A stretch of 62,594 nucleotides of DNA from an uncultured Clostridia bacterium (lineage in GTDB: Bacteria > Bacillota > Clostridia > Christensenellales > CAG-314), in the NCBI GenBank assembly GCA_947589685.1, contig CANQCN010000003.1, forward strand, positions 1 to 62,594, read 5' to 3'. Shown here piece after piece: positions 7,831 to 15,998 of the stretch. Under the pieces are notes generated by a model, which saw only the letters and a list, made by a program, of their open reading frames with translations, was not told where the DNA came from and searched no databases. The position numbers and the translations under genes were made by a program. Numbering within the stretch: position 1 is the stretch's first letter; each line of letters opens with the position of its first letter.

Positions 7831-8613
7831 ACGAGTAAAGGAATTTTGTTGATACACGGTTATCTGACCACGACGGAGGACTTCGGCAGATTGTACGATT
7901 ACCTCGGTTGTTACGACGAGGTCTGTCCCGTGGAGATCCCCGGACACAACGGCAAAGTGGATATGCGCAAGTTTACGGTGGAAAGTACGCAAACTACCGT
8001 TATGAACGCTTTTGACGCGCTTGCAAGCAAGCACGAACAAGTGGACGTGGTGGGGTTTTCTATGGGCGGCGCATTGGCGAGCTGGCTGTGCGCGTTGCGC
8101 AAGGTACACCGCGCGGTGCTTATATCTCCCGCAAACAAGTTTCTCAATCCCGCTTTGCCGATAGAAGCGTTAAAGTTTTACGGCAAGCTTACCGAAAACG
8201 CTTACAAGAGTGCGGACGGCGTAATGAGCAGACGCGACGCAGTCAAAAAGGCATGGGCGCCGTACGAAGAGAATATGTCCGTGGCGGGCAAAATAGCCAT
8301 GCAGCGCACCTTTCGCTATATGACTCCGCGCAATCTGCACGTGTTTGACGAGTTGATGAAGCAAGCGGACGAGTGGGTGCAATCCACCGATCCGCAAACG
8401 CCCGTATTGATACTGTGGGGCAAGCTGGACGAGCTGGTTCCGCAAAAGTCGTCGGAGTTTTTGCTCAAACATTTTTCCAATGCGCAGGTAAAGATATATC
8501 CCGACGTGGGGCATGCCATGCTGTACACCAACCGCGACCACGTCATCATCAAGGACGCGATGGATTTCCTCACCGAAGGCGCGTTTGACGTCGAGGTGCC
8601 GCCGCGCGCTTGA
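7831..8613 (+). CDS. Alpha/beta hydrolase (serine hydrolase fold)
   Basis: About 260 residues. Catalytic triad pattern: nucleophile elbow GFSMGGA (Ser), Asp in WGKLDELVP, and His in DVGHAML near the C-terminus. The HG oxyanion motif (ILLIHGYL) is close to the N-terminus. This resembles carboxylesterase/monoacylglycerol lipase-like enzymes; substrate unknown. The start is odd: no ATG, GTG or TTG precedes the first beta-strand. An ACG at 7831 sits 6 bases after GAGGTGG, overlapping the ung stop region, and would encode a normal S-K-G-I-L-L-I-H-G start. TTG at 7846 is the alternative but would cut into the strand. Start chosen on structure, with low confidence. Confidence 0.8.
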   Translation, partial: TSKGILLIHGYLTTTEDFGRLYDYLGCYDEVCPVEIPGHNGKVDMRKFTVESTQTTVMNAFDALASKHEQVDVVGFSMGGALASWLCALRKVHRAVLISPANKFLNPALPIEALKFYGKLTENAYKSADGVMSRRDAVKKAWAPYEENMSVAGKIAMQRTFRYMTPRNLHVFDELMKQADEWVQSTDPQTPVLILWGKLDELVPQKSSEFLLKHFSNAQVKIYPDVGHAMLYTNRDHVIIKDAMDFLTEGAFDVEVPPRA

Positions 8614-8631
8614 CATTTATCAAGGAGTACC

Positions 8632-11091
8632 ATGCTTCAACTAAAAAATATCACAAAAGATTACGTTGTTACCGACGAATTGACGGTACACGCTCTCAAA
8701 AACGTCTCGCTGACGTTTCGTCCGAGCGAGTTTGTTTCGGTGCTGGGGCCCAGCGGCTGCGGCAAGACCACGCTGCTCAATATCATAGGCGGCTTGGATC
8801 GCTACACGTCGGGCGACCTCGTCATCGACGGCACAAGCACCGAAAGCTTTCGCGACGCCGATTGGGACAGCTATCGAAATCGCTCGATCGGTTTCGTGTT
8901 TCAAAGCTACAATCTCATTCCGCATATGAGCGTGTTGGAAAACGTCGCGCTGTCCCTCACCTTTGCCGGCGCAGGCAAGGCGGAACGGCGCAAACGCGCC
9001 AAAGAAGCGCTTTGCAGCGTAGGCTTGGGAGAACAGATAAACAAACGTCCCAATCAACTCAGCGGCGGACAGATGCAGCGCGTGGCGATCGCTCGCGCGA
9101 TAGTAGGCGACCCCAAGATCATTCTTGCGGACGAACCGACGGGCGCTTTGGACACGGAAACGGGCGTACAAGTGATGGACCTGCTCAAAGAGATATCACG
9201 CGACAGACTTGTGATACTCGTTACGCACAACGAACAGCTTGCGGAGCAGTACTCCACGCGAGTAATAAAAATTTTGGACGGATGTGTGGTCGGAGACAGC
9301 GATCCCGTCGAGCAAACGGAAGAGGTTGAATTTGCCCTGCCGAATGTCGGCGACGCGTCCGTGAACGATACGCCCGAAAGGCAACCCGCCCGCGGCAAAA
9401 AGGGCAAATGGGGTAAGTTTTTCGCGTCGATAGTTGCGGCTTTCGGCATATCCTTCCGCAATTTGCGCAGCAAGCGCGGGCGCACTTTTTTGACGGCTTT
9501 TGCGGGCAGTATAGGCATTTTCGGTATAGCGATGGTGCTTGCCCTAAGCGGCGGAATGAGCAACTTTGTCGACTATATGCAGACGGAGGCGGTGGGAGAC
9601 AGCGCCGTCACGATAGGCGAAACGGCATACAGCGTCAGCCGCATTTTGTCAATAATGGGCGATATGGAGGGCGTAAACGAAAAACCGTATCCCGACGTCG
9701 ATTACGTCGTTCCGTACGAGCGTCAAAGCTTTCACACCTCCACGACCCTTTCCGACGAATTTCTCGACTACATCGGCAAGCTGACCGACGACCCCGAAAA
9801 AAGCAAATGGTGCAACGCCGTCACCTACGGCTACAATCTCAATATGAACGTTTTGATGGGCAACAAATACTTGGCTTCTTGGTCGTCGTACGCCTATCAA
9901 GCGGTGGACGGCGACGGACTGATAGAGGACAACTATGACGTGCTGTACAAGTCGGACGACTCGGCGACGGGCTATCCGCAAAATATAACGGAAGTGTGCC
10001 TGGTGGTCAACAAATTCAACAGACTTACACCCTCGGCATTGAGGGCGTTGGGCATGACTTTGGAAAACAACGAGGACGGCACTTACAAAGCGATAAGCTT
10101 CGAGGACATCATACGCAACGGCCGCTATACGGTGGTGCTTAACGACGGTTGGTACACCAAAAAAGAACGCGGTTACGCTTCTTTGTCGTCGTCCGTCAAC
10201 GGCAAGACGGGCATGCTGCCCGACGAGGCGGTTAGTTCGATAAAGGACGGCGACAAATTGGAGGTAAGGATCGTCGGTATTCTTCGCCCCAAAAACGACA
10301 ACAGCACACAGTGGCTTTCGTCGGGATTGGCATATCTGCCCGAATTTGCTTCTTTTTTGGTGCAAAACGCCACCGAATCGCAGATCGGCAAAGAACAGCT
10401 GGCAAACAAAACTGTCAACGTAATGACGGGAACGGAGTTTTCGCGACCTCAATTCGGCACCGACGAGGAAAAGGACTCCAACGTGCGCTATCAATACACG
10501 CAAGCGCTCAAAGCGATCGGCGCCTACAAAACGCCCACGACGGTAAAAATATATCCCAAAAGCATCGACTCCAAGCAGAAAATATCCGACTATATCGACG
10601 CTTGGAACGATGCGCACCCCGACGACGAGGTGCTTTATCTCGATCTGACGGGCTTGGCGCTGTCTCTTATGGCGACGCTCATCGACGTCGTAAGCTGGGT
10701 GCTGATAGCTTTTTCGGCGGTGTCGCTCATCGTGTCCACCGTGATGATCTCGGTAATAACCTACACGTCGGTGGTGGAGCGCACCAAGGAAATAGGCGTG
10801 CTGCGTTCTATCGGCGCAAGCAAGGGGGACGTGTCGAGCATATTCAACGCGGAAACGGCGATCATCGGCACGTTTGCCGGTCTGTTGGGCGTGGCTATGG
10901 CGCTGCTGTTGGGATTTGCCGTCAATCTGATCGTCGAGCGTTTTCTCGGCGTGGCAAAGATCGCCGCGTTTACCGTGTGGATAGTGTTGGGAATGTTTGC
11001 GCTGTCCGTTGCTCTCACCGTTTTTGCGGGGCTTATTCCCGCGCGGATAGCGGCAAAACGCGATCCCGTCAAGTGTCTGCGCACCGAGTGA
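8632..11091 (+). CDS. MacB-like ABC transporter, ATPase fused to FtsX-type permease
   Basis: 819 residues with AAGGAG upstream. Residues 1-225 are a LolD/MacB-type ATPase: Walker A GPSGCGKTT, signature LSGGQMQR, Walker B IILADEPTGALD, H-loop VTHN. After a charged linker comes one membrane segment (about 280-305), a large extracytoplasmic region of about 370 residues, then three membrane segments and the FtsX signature (ERTKEIGVLRSIGASK). The order ATPase-TM-ectodomain-3 TM is that of MacB. Family members act as mechanotransmitters or export peptides; in Gram-positives similar proteins deal with antimicrobial peptides. No regulator or partner gene is adjacent. Confidence 0.93.
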   Translation: MLQLKNITKDYVVTDELTVHALKNVSLTFRPSEFVSVLGPSGCGKTTLLNIIGGLDRYTSGDLVIDGTSTESFRDADWDSYRNRSIGFVFQSYNLIPHMSVLENVALSLTFAGAGKAERRKRAKEALCSVGLGEQINKRPNQLSGGQMQRVAIARAIVGDPKIILADEPTGALDTETGVQVMDLLKEISRDRLVILVTHNEQLAEQYSTRVIKILDGCVVGDSDPVEQTEEVEFALPNVGDASVNDTPERQPARGKKGKWGKFFASIVAAFGISFRNLRSKRGRTFLTAFAGSIGIFGIAMVLALSGGMSNFVDYMQTEAVGDSAVTIGETAYSVSRILSIMGDMEGVNEKPYPDVDYVVPYERQSFHTSTTLSDEFLDYIGKLTDDPEKSKWCNAVTYGYNLNMNVLMGNKYLASWSSYAYQAVDGDGLIEDNYDVLYKSDDSATGYPQNITEVCLVVNKFNRLTPSALRALGMTLENNEDGTYKAISFEDIIRNGRYTVVLNDGWYTKKERGYASLSSSVNGKTGMLPDEAVSSIKDGDKLEVRIVGILRPKNDNSTQWLSSGLAYLPEFASFLVQNATESQIGKEQLANKTVNVMTGTEFSRPQFGTDEEKDSNVRYQYTQALKAIGAYKTPTTVKIYPKSIDSKQKISDYIDAWNDAHPDDEVLYLDLTGLALSLMATLIDVVSWVLIAFSAVSLIVSTVMISVITYTSVVERTKEIGVLRSIGASKGDVSSIFNAETAIIGTFAGLLGVAMALLLGFAVNLIVERFLGVAKIAAFTVWIVLGMFALSVALTVFAGLIPARIAAKRDPVKCLRTE

Positions 11092-11143
11092 CCGCTCTTC
11101 TTGCCGCAAAAACACGCAAAAACGATCAAAAGCAAAAAATCGC

Positions 11144-11172
11144 TTGATTTTTCGTTATATTTAATATATAAT
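11144..11172 (+). promoter_or_regulatory. rpsF operon promoter
   Basis: -35 TTGATT (11144-11149), 17-bp spacer, perfect -10 TATAAT (11167-11172), giving a leader of about 75 bases before rpsF. Confidence 0.85.
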
Positions 11173-11178
11173 GTATCT

Positions 11179-11220
11179 TGCCCGAATAGGGGCACCCTTG
11201 CTGCGGGGAAGATCCGCAGC
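11179..11220 (+). promoter_or_regulatory. Candidate ribosomal-protein leader (S6:S18-type)
   Basis: Two hairpins in the rpsF leader: TGCCC (11179-11183)/GGGCA (11190-11194) and GCTGCGG (11200-11206)/CCGCAGC (11214-11220). rpsF leaders in many bacteria bind the S6:S18 complex for autoregulation through a CCG-bearing structure. The position fits, and a CCG is present in CCCGAATAG and in the second stem. Match to the published motif is inference and was not computed. Confidence 0.4.
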
Positions 11221-11251
11221 CAAACAGACCACAAGGAGGTAAAATTTCAGC

Positions 11252-11536
11252 ATGAACAGTTACGAATTGTTGTACATCCTTAACAACGACATGGCGGACG
11301 AAGCCAAGGACGCTTTGGTAGAAAAGCTCAATGCGGTTGTTACGGCAAACGGCGGCACTGTTGACAACGTGGAAAAATGGGGCACAAGACGTCTTGCATA
11401 TCCCATCGATTACAAAAACGAAGGTTACTACGTGCTTGTCAACTTTACGGCGCCCGCAACTCTTCCTCTCGAACTTGAACGCGTTATGCGTATCAACAAG
11501 GATGCGATCATGCGTTTTATGATCGTCAAGAGATAA
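11252..11536 (+). CDS. rpsF: 30S ribosomal protein S6
   Basis: 94 residues, AAGGAGG upstream. The N-terminal MNSYELLYILNNDM and central WGTRRLAYPIDYKNEGYYVLVNF are the S6 signature. S6 binds 16S rRNA in the small subunit platform as a heterodimer with S18, which is encoded two genes downstream. First gene of rpsF-ssb-rpsR. Confidence 0.98.
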   Translation: MNSYELLYILNNDMADEAKDALVEKLNAVVTANGGTVDNVEKWGTRRLAYPIDYKNEGYYVLVNFTAPATLPLELERVMRINKDAIMRFMIVKR

Positions 11537-11553
11537 CCAATAAGGAGCTACAC

Positions 11554-11961
11554 ATGAACAAAGTATTTTTGATCGGTAGATTAACACAAGACCCTCAGGC
11601 GTCCACGCCCACCGACGGCGGACACACCTATTGCCGTTTCAGCATTGCCGTCAACCGCAACTATTCGCGCGACGGAGACAATCGCGCCGACTTCATCAAC
11701 ATCATCACTTGGGACGCGCTTGCTTCCAACTGCGTCAAGTATCTTGTAAAGGGAAGTCAGGTCGCCGTTATCGGCAGTATCCAGACGGGCAGCTACGAGC
11801 GCGACGGCATAAGACGTCAATCCTTTGACGTTCGCGCCGACCAAGTGGAGTTTCTTTCCCGCGCGACGGGCGCTCCTCAACAGGGACAAGGCGCCGCTCC
11901 CGCAAAGGATCAGACAATCGACAGTCTCAAAGTAGTGGACGACGACGATATGCCTTTCTAA
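11554..11961 (+). CDS. ssb: Single-stranded DNA-binding protein
   Basis: 135 residues, AAGGAG upstream. OB-fold start MNKVFLIGRLTQDPQ, central GDNRADFINIITWDALA, and the acidic tip DDDDMPF that binds partner proteins. The linker before the tip is short and Gln/Pro/Ala-rich. It coats ssDNA in replication, recombination and repair. Placement between rpsF and rpsR is the standard bacterial arrangement. Confidence 0.98.
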   Translation: MNKVFLIGRLTQDPQASTPTDGGHTYCRFSIAVNRNYSRDGDNRADFINIITWDALASNCVKYLVKGSQVAVIGSIQTGSYERDGIRRQSFDVRADQVEFLSRATGAPQQGQGAAPAKDQTIDSLKVVDDDDMPF

Positions 11962-11981
11962 GTTTTTAAGGAGAATGAAAA

Positions 11982-12227
11982 ATGGAAAATAAAGAAGTAA
12001 AAAGACCGATGAGAAGTCCCGCACGCCGCAAGGTTTGCAACTTCTGCGTAGAAAAATCCGAGTATATCGATTACAAGGATATTGCCAAGCTCAAAAAATA
12101 TATGGCGGAAAGCGGCAAAATTTTGCCTCGCCGTATGACGGGCGTTTGCGCTCATCACCAAAGAGAGCTTGCCGTGGCAATCAAGCGCGCGCGTCAGATG
12201 GCTTTGATCCCCTACGTTGCAGACTAA
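11982..12227 (+). CDS. rpsR: 30S ribosomal protein S18
   Basis: 81 residues, AAGGAG upstream. Basic N-terminus, then [25 protein letters not shown] and [33 protein letters not shown], typical of S18. Cysteines are retained (CNFC and C in GVCAHH), as in the zinc-binding-type paralogue. Last gene of the operon. Confidence 0.98.
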   Translation: MENKEVKRPMRSPARRKVCNFCVEKSEYIDYKDIAKLKKYMAESGKILPRRMTGVCAHHQRELAVAIKRARQMALIPYVAD

Positions 12228-12239
12228 ACAAAAGTTCTT

Positions 12240-12278
12240 CCGACCACACGTGCGGCGGTCGATTGCTTGCTGCTGCGC
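12240..12278 (+). repeat. Dispersed intergenic repeat, copy A
   Basis: CCGACCACACGTGCG then a variable middle and CTTGCTGCTGCGC. It is shared with 14827-14861, apart from two substitutions and a 4-base insertion. Both copies lie just after a gene end and run into a hairpin; here GTCGATTGC pairs with GCAATCGAC. Confidence 0.6.
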
Positions 12279-12318
12279 AACGCATGCGCAATCGACGGTC
12301 AAATAAACATCATTTAGA

Positions 12319-12352
12319 AAATCGACTTCCTCGGCGAAAGTCGATTTCTTTT
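12319..12352 (+). terminator. rpsF operon terminator
   Basis: AAATCGACTT (12319-12328) pairs with AAGTCGATTT (12338-12347), then CTTTT. About 90 bases after the rpsR stop. Confidence 0.8.
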
Positions 12353-12361
12353 AATACTGCA

Positions 12362-12545
12362 AACACCCTGAACCAATGCGCTTACGCGCCGCCGCAGCTC
12401 GGTAGGGTACCCACACGATTTGAGCTTGCGAAAATTGTGTGGGAGAAGGCGCGCCCGTGTGTCAGCGGAACCGAGTACGCAAAGCGTGCTTGGTGCTGAC
12501 AAGCACGTGGTGCGCCGTGGGTGCACGCCCGAACTTCGCGGGATT
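12362..12545 (+). ncRNA. Candidate structured RNA of unknown class
   Basis: Between the rpsR terminator and rsmA lie two long hairpins. Arms 12410-12421 and 12432-12443 form 12 bp including one G-U. Arms 12448-12480 and 12484-12516 form about 29 bp with three G-U pairs, a GGA bulge, small internal loops and an AAA terminal loop. A CCCG/CGGG hairpin follows at 12528-12542. G-U pairs occur only if the plus strand is transcribed; they would be A-C mismatches on the other strand. A strong terminator follows at 12638-12664. I do not recognise the SRP RNA, 6S, RNase P or tmRNA signatures. No clear promoter is seen just upstream, so it might be made by read-through. Confidence 0.5.
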
Positions 12546-12637
12546 TAATTGAAAGCTATATATTTGTTGCAAAACAATTTTTTCGCTGCATTGCAAGATC
12601 GATGGAAATTATCTGACAAAATTTCAACGTTGAAAAG

Positions 12638-12664
12638 GACGCAAGCGATCGCTTGCGTCTTTTT
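12638..12664 (+). terminator. Intrinsic terminator ahead of rsmA
   Basis: GACGCAAGC-GATC-GCTTGCGTC (12638-12659) followed by TTTTTG. It ends transcription entering from the intergenic RNA region, 15 bases before the rsmA promoter. Confidence 0.9.
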
Positions 12665-12678
12665 GCTTGCGCAGAGTG

Positions 12679-12707
12679 TTTACACCGACGGCAAAATATT
12701 GTATAAT
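12679..12707 (+). promoter_or_regulatory. rsmA promoter, leaderless arrangement
   Basis: -35 TTTACA (12679-12684), 17-bp spacer, -10 TATAAT (12702-12707). The ATG at 12714 begins only 6 bases after the -10, at the expected transcription start. Confidence 0.75.
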
Positions 12708-12713
12708 ATTTTT

Positions 12714-13547
12714 ATGGACATCAAACAATTGCTGAAAACAAGCGGGTTTCGTTTCAACAAACAGTTCGGACAAAACTTTCTTACGGACGAAACGCTGCTT
12801 GACGACATTTGCCTCGACGCGCATGTCGACGGCGGCACCGTGTTGGAAATAGGCGCGGGCGCGGGCACTCTTACGCGAGCGCTTTCCCGTTATGCGGACA
12901 AGGTCGTCGCATTCGAAATAGACCGCAATTTGGAAAAGATCCTTGCCGTTACCCTTCAAGACCGTCCCAACGTCAGCGTTGTGATAGGGGACGTGATGAA
13001 GTATTCGATGTCGCAGATCGAACGGCTTTGCGGTTCGGACTACAAGGTGGTAGCCAACATTCCTTACTATCTCACGGGACCGCTCATCATGCGTTTTGCG
13101 GAGGAATCCGCAAATGCGTCGAGTCTCACGCTCACCGTGCAGAAAGAGGTGGCGGAGCGTTTGGCGGCAAGACCCTCCACAAAGGACTACGGCGCGATCA
13201 CGGTGGCGTTGCAGGCTGTTGCGGACGTGACCGTTGTTCGATCGCTGCCGCGCGAGTTGTTTTACCCCGTGCCCAATGTGGACAGCGCGGTCGTTACGGC
13301 AAATTTTCGCCGAGACAAGTTCGACCTGACCTCTCGCGAGTTGTTTCGCAAAACGGTGCGCGCGGCGTTTTCTATGCGGCGCAAGACGTTGTTGAACTGT
13401 ATCGCGGCGGGCTTCGGCTTTTCCAAGGAACGCGCCGCGGCGATAATTGCCGAATGCGGTTTCGAACCCGATTGCCGCGGAGAACAGCTGTCCGTCGAGC
13501 AATTTGTCATTCTTTACAAAACCATCGAAGGAGCGTTGTCGAAATGA
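12714..13547 (+). CDS. rsmA: 16S rRNA adenine dimethyltransferase (KsgA)
   Basis: 277 residues. It dimethylates two adjacent adenines in helix 45 of 16S rRNA during small-subunit maturation. Seen: FNKQFGQNFL at the N-terminus, the SAM-binding motif LEIGAGAGTLTRAL, and the catalytic NIPYYL (N-x-P-Y) motif. The start at 12714 matches family N-termini; a longer frame from 12549 does not. There is no ribosome binding site before this ATG, which coincides with the predicted transcription start, so the mRNA looks leaderless. Overlaps tilS by ATGA. Confidence 0.96.
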   Translation: MDIKQLLKTSGFRFNKQFGQNFLTDETLLDDICLDAHVDGGTVLEIGAGAGTLTRALSRYADKVVAFEIDRNLEKILAVTLQDRPNVSVVIGDVMKYSMSQIERLCGSDYKVVANIPYYLTGPLIMRFAEESANASSLTLTVQKEVAERLAARPSTKDYGAITVALQAVADVTVVRSLPRELFYPVPNVDSAVVTANFRRDKFDLTSRELFRKTVRAAFSMRRKTLLNCIAAGFGFSKERAAAIIAECGFEPDCRGEQLSVEQFVILYKTIEGALSK

Positions 13548-14815
13548 ACCCGCAGGACGATAAACTTTTTGCCCGAAACAAGCGTTACGCTCTTGCCGTT
13601 TCGGGCGGGGTGGACAGCATGGTAATGCTGGATATGTTGGCGCATAGCGAAAAAATACGCGATTTTTTCGTCGTTACGGTAAATCATTGCATACGTCCCG
13701 ATGCGGAGAGCGATTGCCGATTTGTCGCCGACTACTGCGACAAGCTGGGCGTGGAGTGCAGGATCTTTCGCGTGGACGTGCCCGCTTATGCCGCCGAACG
13801 CAAGCTTTCCACGGAAACGGCGGCGCGCATTTTGCGCTATCGCGTGTTTGACGGTCTTGATTGCGACTACGTTTGTTTGGCGCACAATGCCGACGACAAT
13901 GCGGAAACGGTGCTTATGCACATTATCCGCGGCAGCGGCGCAAAGGGAGCTTCCGGGATCAGACAAAAAAGCGGCAGATATATCCGTCCTCTGCTTCAAC
14001 TGACGCGCGCGGAGATCGAGAGGTATGCTCGCGAGCACGATGTGCCCTTTGTCAACGACAGCACCAACGACGACACCCGTTACGCTCGCAACTTTATCCG
14101 TCACAAGGTGATGCCCTTGCTCGAAGAACTCAATCCCGCAGTCAAGCAAAACATATTGCGATTTGCGCAAAACATCGCAAGCGACGATATGCGGCTGAAC
14201 GCGCAGGCGGACAAAAGCATTCGCCGCGTACGTTTTGACGACGACGGCGCTCATATACCCGCAAAACTGCTTGCGGACGGCGATCAAAGACTGTTGGATA
14301 GGGTATTCGCCCGCCTCGGAGTGCATTGCGACATAGAGCAAAAACATTATTTTTCCATTTTCGGTCTGGTAAACAATTGCGGCGGCAAAAAGATAAATTT
14401 GCCCTTCGGTTACGTAGCCTACAACGACTACGACTGCATAACCATACGTCCCGAAAAACAGCTCGCGACCTACCGATTTGAAATACCGTTCGCTTTGGGG
14501 CGGACCGAAACGCCTGTCGGCGTCGTCGAAGTCGGTCAGAACGGCTGCGGACTGCGTATCGACGTAAGCAAGCTCCCCGACGGCGCTGTTTTTCGCACAA
14601 GACGCGAGGGCGACGTTTTTACCAAGTTCGGCGGCGGCACCAAGCCGCTCAACCGATATTTGATAGACAAAAAGGTGCCCGAACGCGATCGCGACGGCTT
14701 GTTGCTGATAGCCGTCGGAAACGAGGTTTTTGCGATAATGGGATTGGAAATTTCCGAAAAATTGCGCGTGGACGAAGGCGCAACGCCCACTTATATCGAA
14801 CTTAAAACACATTGA
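13544..14815 (+). CDS. tilS: tRNA(Ile)-lysidine synthetase
   Basis: 423 residues, starting in an ATGA overlap with rsmA. It converts C34 of the CAU-anticodon tRNA-Ile to lysidine so that it reads AUA. Seen: the N-type ATP pyrophosphatase P-loop AVSGGVDSMVMLDML, the HNADDNAETVLMHIIRGSG motif, and NDSTNDDTRYARNFIRH. A C-terminal extension carries the TilS substrate-binding domains (GDVFTKFGGGTKPLNRYLID). Length is typical of Bacillota TilS. Essential in most bacteria. Confidence 0.96.
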   Translation: MNPQDDKLFARNKRYALAVSGGVDSMVMLDMLAHSEKIRDFFVVTVNHCIRPDAESDCRFVADYCDKLGVECRIFRVDVPAYAAERKLSTETAARILRYRVFDGLDCDYVCLAHNADDNAETVLMHIIRGSGAKGASGIRQKSGRYIRPLLQLTRAEIERYAREHDVPFVNDSTNDDTRYARNFIRHKVMPLLEELNPAVKQNILRFAQNIASDDMRLNAQADKSIRRVRFDDDGAHIPAKLLADGDQRLLDRVFARLGVHCDIEQKHYFSIFGLVNNCGGKKINLPFGYVAYNDYDCITIRPEKQLATYRFEIPFALGRTETPVGVVEVGQNGCGLRIDVSKLPDGAVFRTRREGDVFTKFGGGTKPLNRYLIDKKVPERDRDGLLLIAVGNEVFAIMGLEISEKLRVDEGATPTYIELKTH

Positions 14816-14826
14816 ACGCGGCAGAC

Positions 14827-14861
14827 CCGACCACACGTGCGACGATCGCTTGCTGCTGCGC
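14827..14861 (+). repeat. Dispersed intergenic repeat, copy B
   Basis: CCGACCACACGTGCG followed by ACGATCG and CTTGCTGCTGCGC; see copy A at 12240-12278. This copy runs directly into the tilS terminator stem. Confidence 0.6.
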
Positions 14862-14902
14862 CGACGCTTTTGTCCTTACGACGCAAGCGTCGGCGTTTTT
14901 TT
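14859..14902 (+). terminator. rsmA-tilS terminator
   Basis: CGCCGACGCTT (14859-14869) pairs with AAGCGTCGGCG (14885-14895), then TTTTTTT. Confidence 0.92.
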
Positions 14903-14990
14903 GTTTTTGCAAAAAATCCCGCAATAGTACGCAACACACACTTTTTTGACTTTTTTCGGCATATACTGAATAACGGTTGAGGAGTTTGCA

Positions 14991-15890
14991 TTGTTTCGGT
15001 ACGAGGATTTGCTCAAAGAAGTGGATTTGTTTTGTCGGTACGGCGTGGAAACGGGCGTAGTGGGCGAAAGCGAATTAAAACAGCGTATACCCTACATTTT
15101 CGTGGGGAAAAAGACCGGTTATTATATGATAGTGCAGGGAGCCATGCACGCGCGGGAGCACCTCACGGCGCTCTTGGTGGTGTGTCTTGCCAAGCATTTG
15201 GTAAAAAACGGCGATCTGCCTATGGAGGGCGGCATTTATTTTGTGCCTATGACCAATCCCGACGGCGTAAGGCTGTGTCAGGAGGGCGTGGGCTTCGTCG
15301 CCGACAAGGAGCGCAAAAGCAATCTTCTCACCATCAACGGAAGCAGCGATTTTTCGCTGTGGAAAGCCAACGCCGACGGAGTGGACCTCAACGTCAATTT
15401 CGACGCGCATTGGGGCGAGGGCGTGCAAAACGGTTACTACCGCTCCGCCTGCAACTATGTGGGCAAGGCTCCCTTTTCCGCCGCGGAAACGCGCGCGCTC
15501 AAAGAGTTTACCGAACGGATAAAGCCCTGCGTAACATTGAGCTACCACCTCAAAGGCGAAGAGATCTATTGGGAGTTTCATCAACGCGGACATCGCCGTT
15601 TTCGCGACAAGCGCTACGCCGAGGCGATAGCCAAATACACGGGGTATCCGCTCGTCACTCTTACGGGCAGCGTGGGAGGCTACAAGGATTGGTGTATCGA
15701 ACGACTCAAAATCCCCGCTTTTACCGTCGAGGTGGGAAAGGACAGCTTCGATCATCCCTTCCCCTACGGCGAATTGAAAACGATCTTGCAGCAAAATCTC
15801 GATCTGCCGCGCCGTTTGCTCAATACCGTTGCGCGAGACAAACAACGGCTCGTCGGCACTGGGCTCGAAGCTCTTTACGAGCAGACGTAA
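14991..15890 (+). CDS. M14 family zinc carboxypeptidase
   Basis: 299 residues from a TTG start, with GAGGAG 6 bases before it. Zinc ligands appear as HAREH (HxxE, near residue 49) and the later His in LSYHLKGEE; NPDGV and the catalytic Glu in FTVEVGKDSFDHPF are present. There is no signal peptide, so it should act in the cytoplasm. The size and motif set resemble the gamma-D-glutamyl-(L)-meso-diaminopimelate peptidase-like M14 group, which suggests work on recycled muropeptides, but specificity is inferred. Confidence 0.88.
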   Translation: MFRYEDLLKEVDLFCRYGVETGVVGESELKQRIPYIFVGKKTGYYMIVQGAMHAREHLTALLVVCLAKHLVKNGDLPMEGGIYFVPMTNPDGVRLCQEGVGFVADKERKSNLLTINGSSDFSLWKANADGVDLNVNFDAHWGEGVQNGYYRSACNYVGKAPFSAAETRALKEFTERIKPCVTLSYHLKGEEIYWEFHQRGHRRFRDKRYAEAIAKYTGYPLVTLTGSVGGYKDWCIERLKIPAFTVEVGKDSFDHPFPYGELKTILQQNLDLPRRLLNTVARDKQRLVGTGLEALYEQT

Positions 15891-15895
15891 ACGCC

Positions 15896-15924
15896 TTTAC
15901 AAATGCCGTTTGTTATTTTATAAT
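15896..15924 (+). promoter_or_regulatory. Promoter for the PHP phosphatase gene
   Basis: -35 TTTACA (15896-15901), 17-bp spacer, -10 TATAAT (15919-15924). The leader of about 70 bases contains a short ACGCA/TGCGT hairpin. Confidence 0.75.
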
Positions 15925-15998
15925 ATTGCCGTACCGTCAGGATACGCAAGGCGCTACTGCGTCAATACAAAATTCATCGAACGGCGGGCGCAAATATT

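Noticed and set aside
12035..12526. Long open frames on both strands over rpsR and the following gap
   Set aside because: They overlap rpsR out of frame and run through the hairpin region; the codon pattern follows the RNA stems, not a protein.
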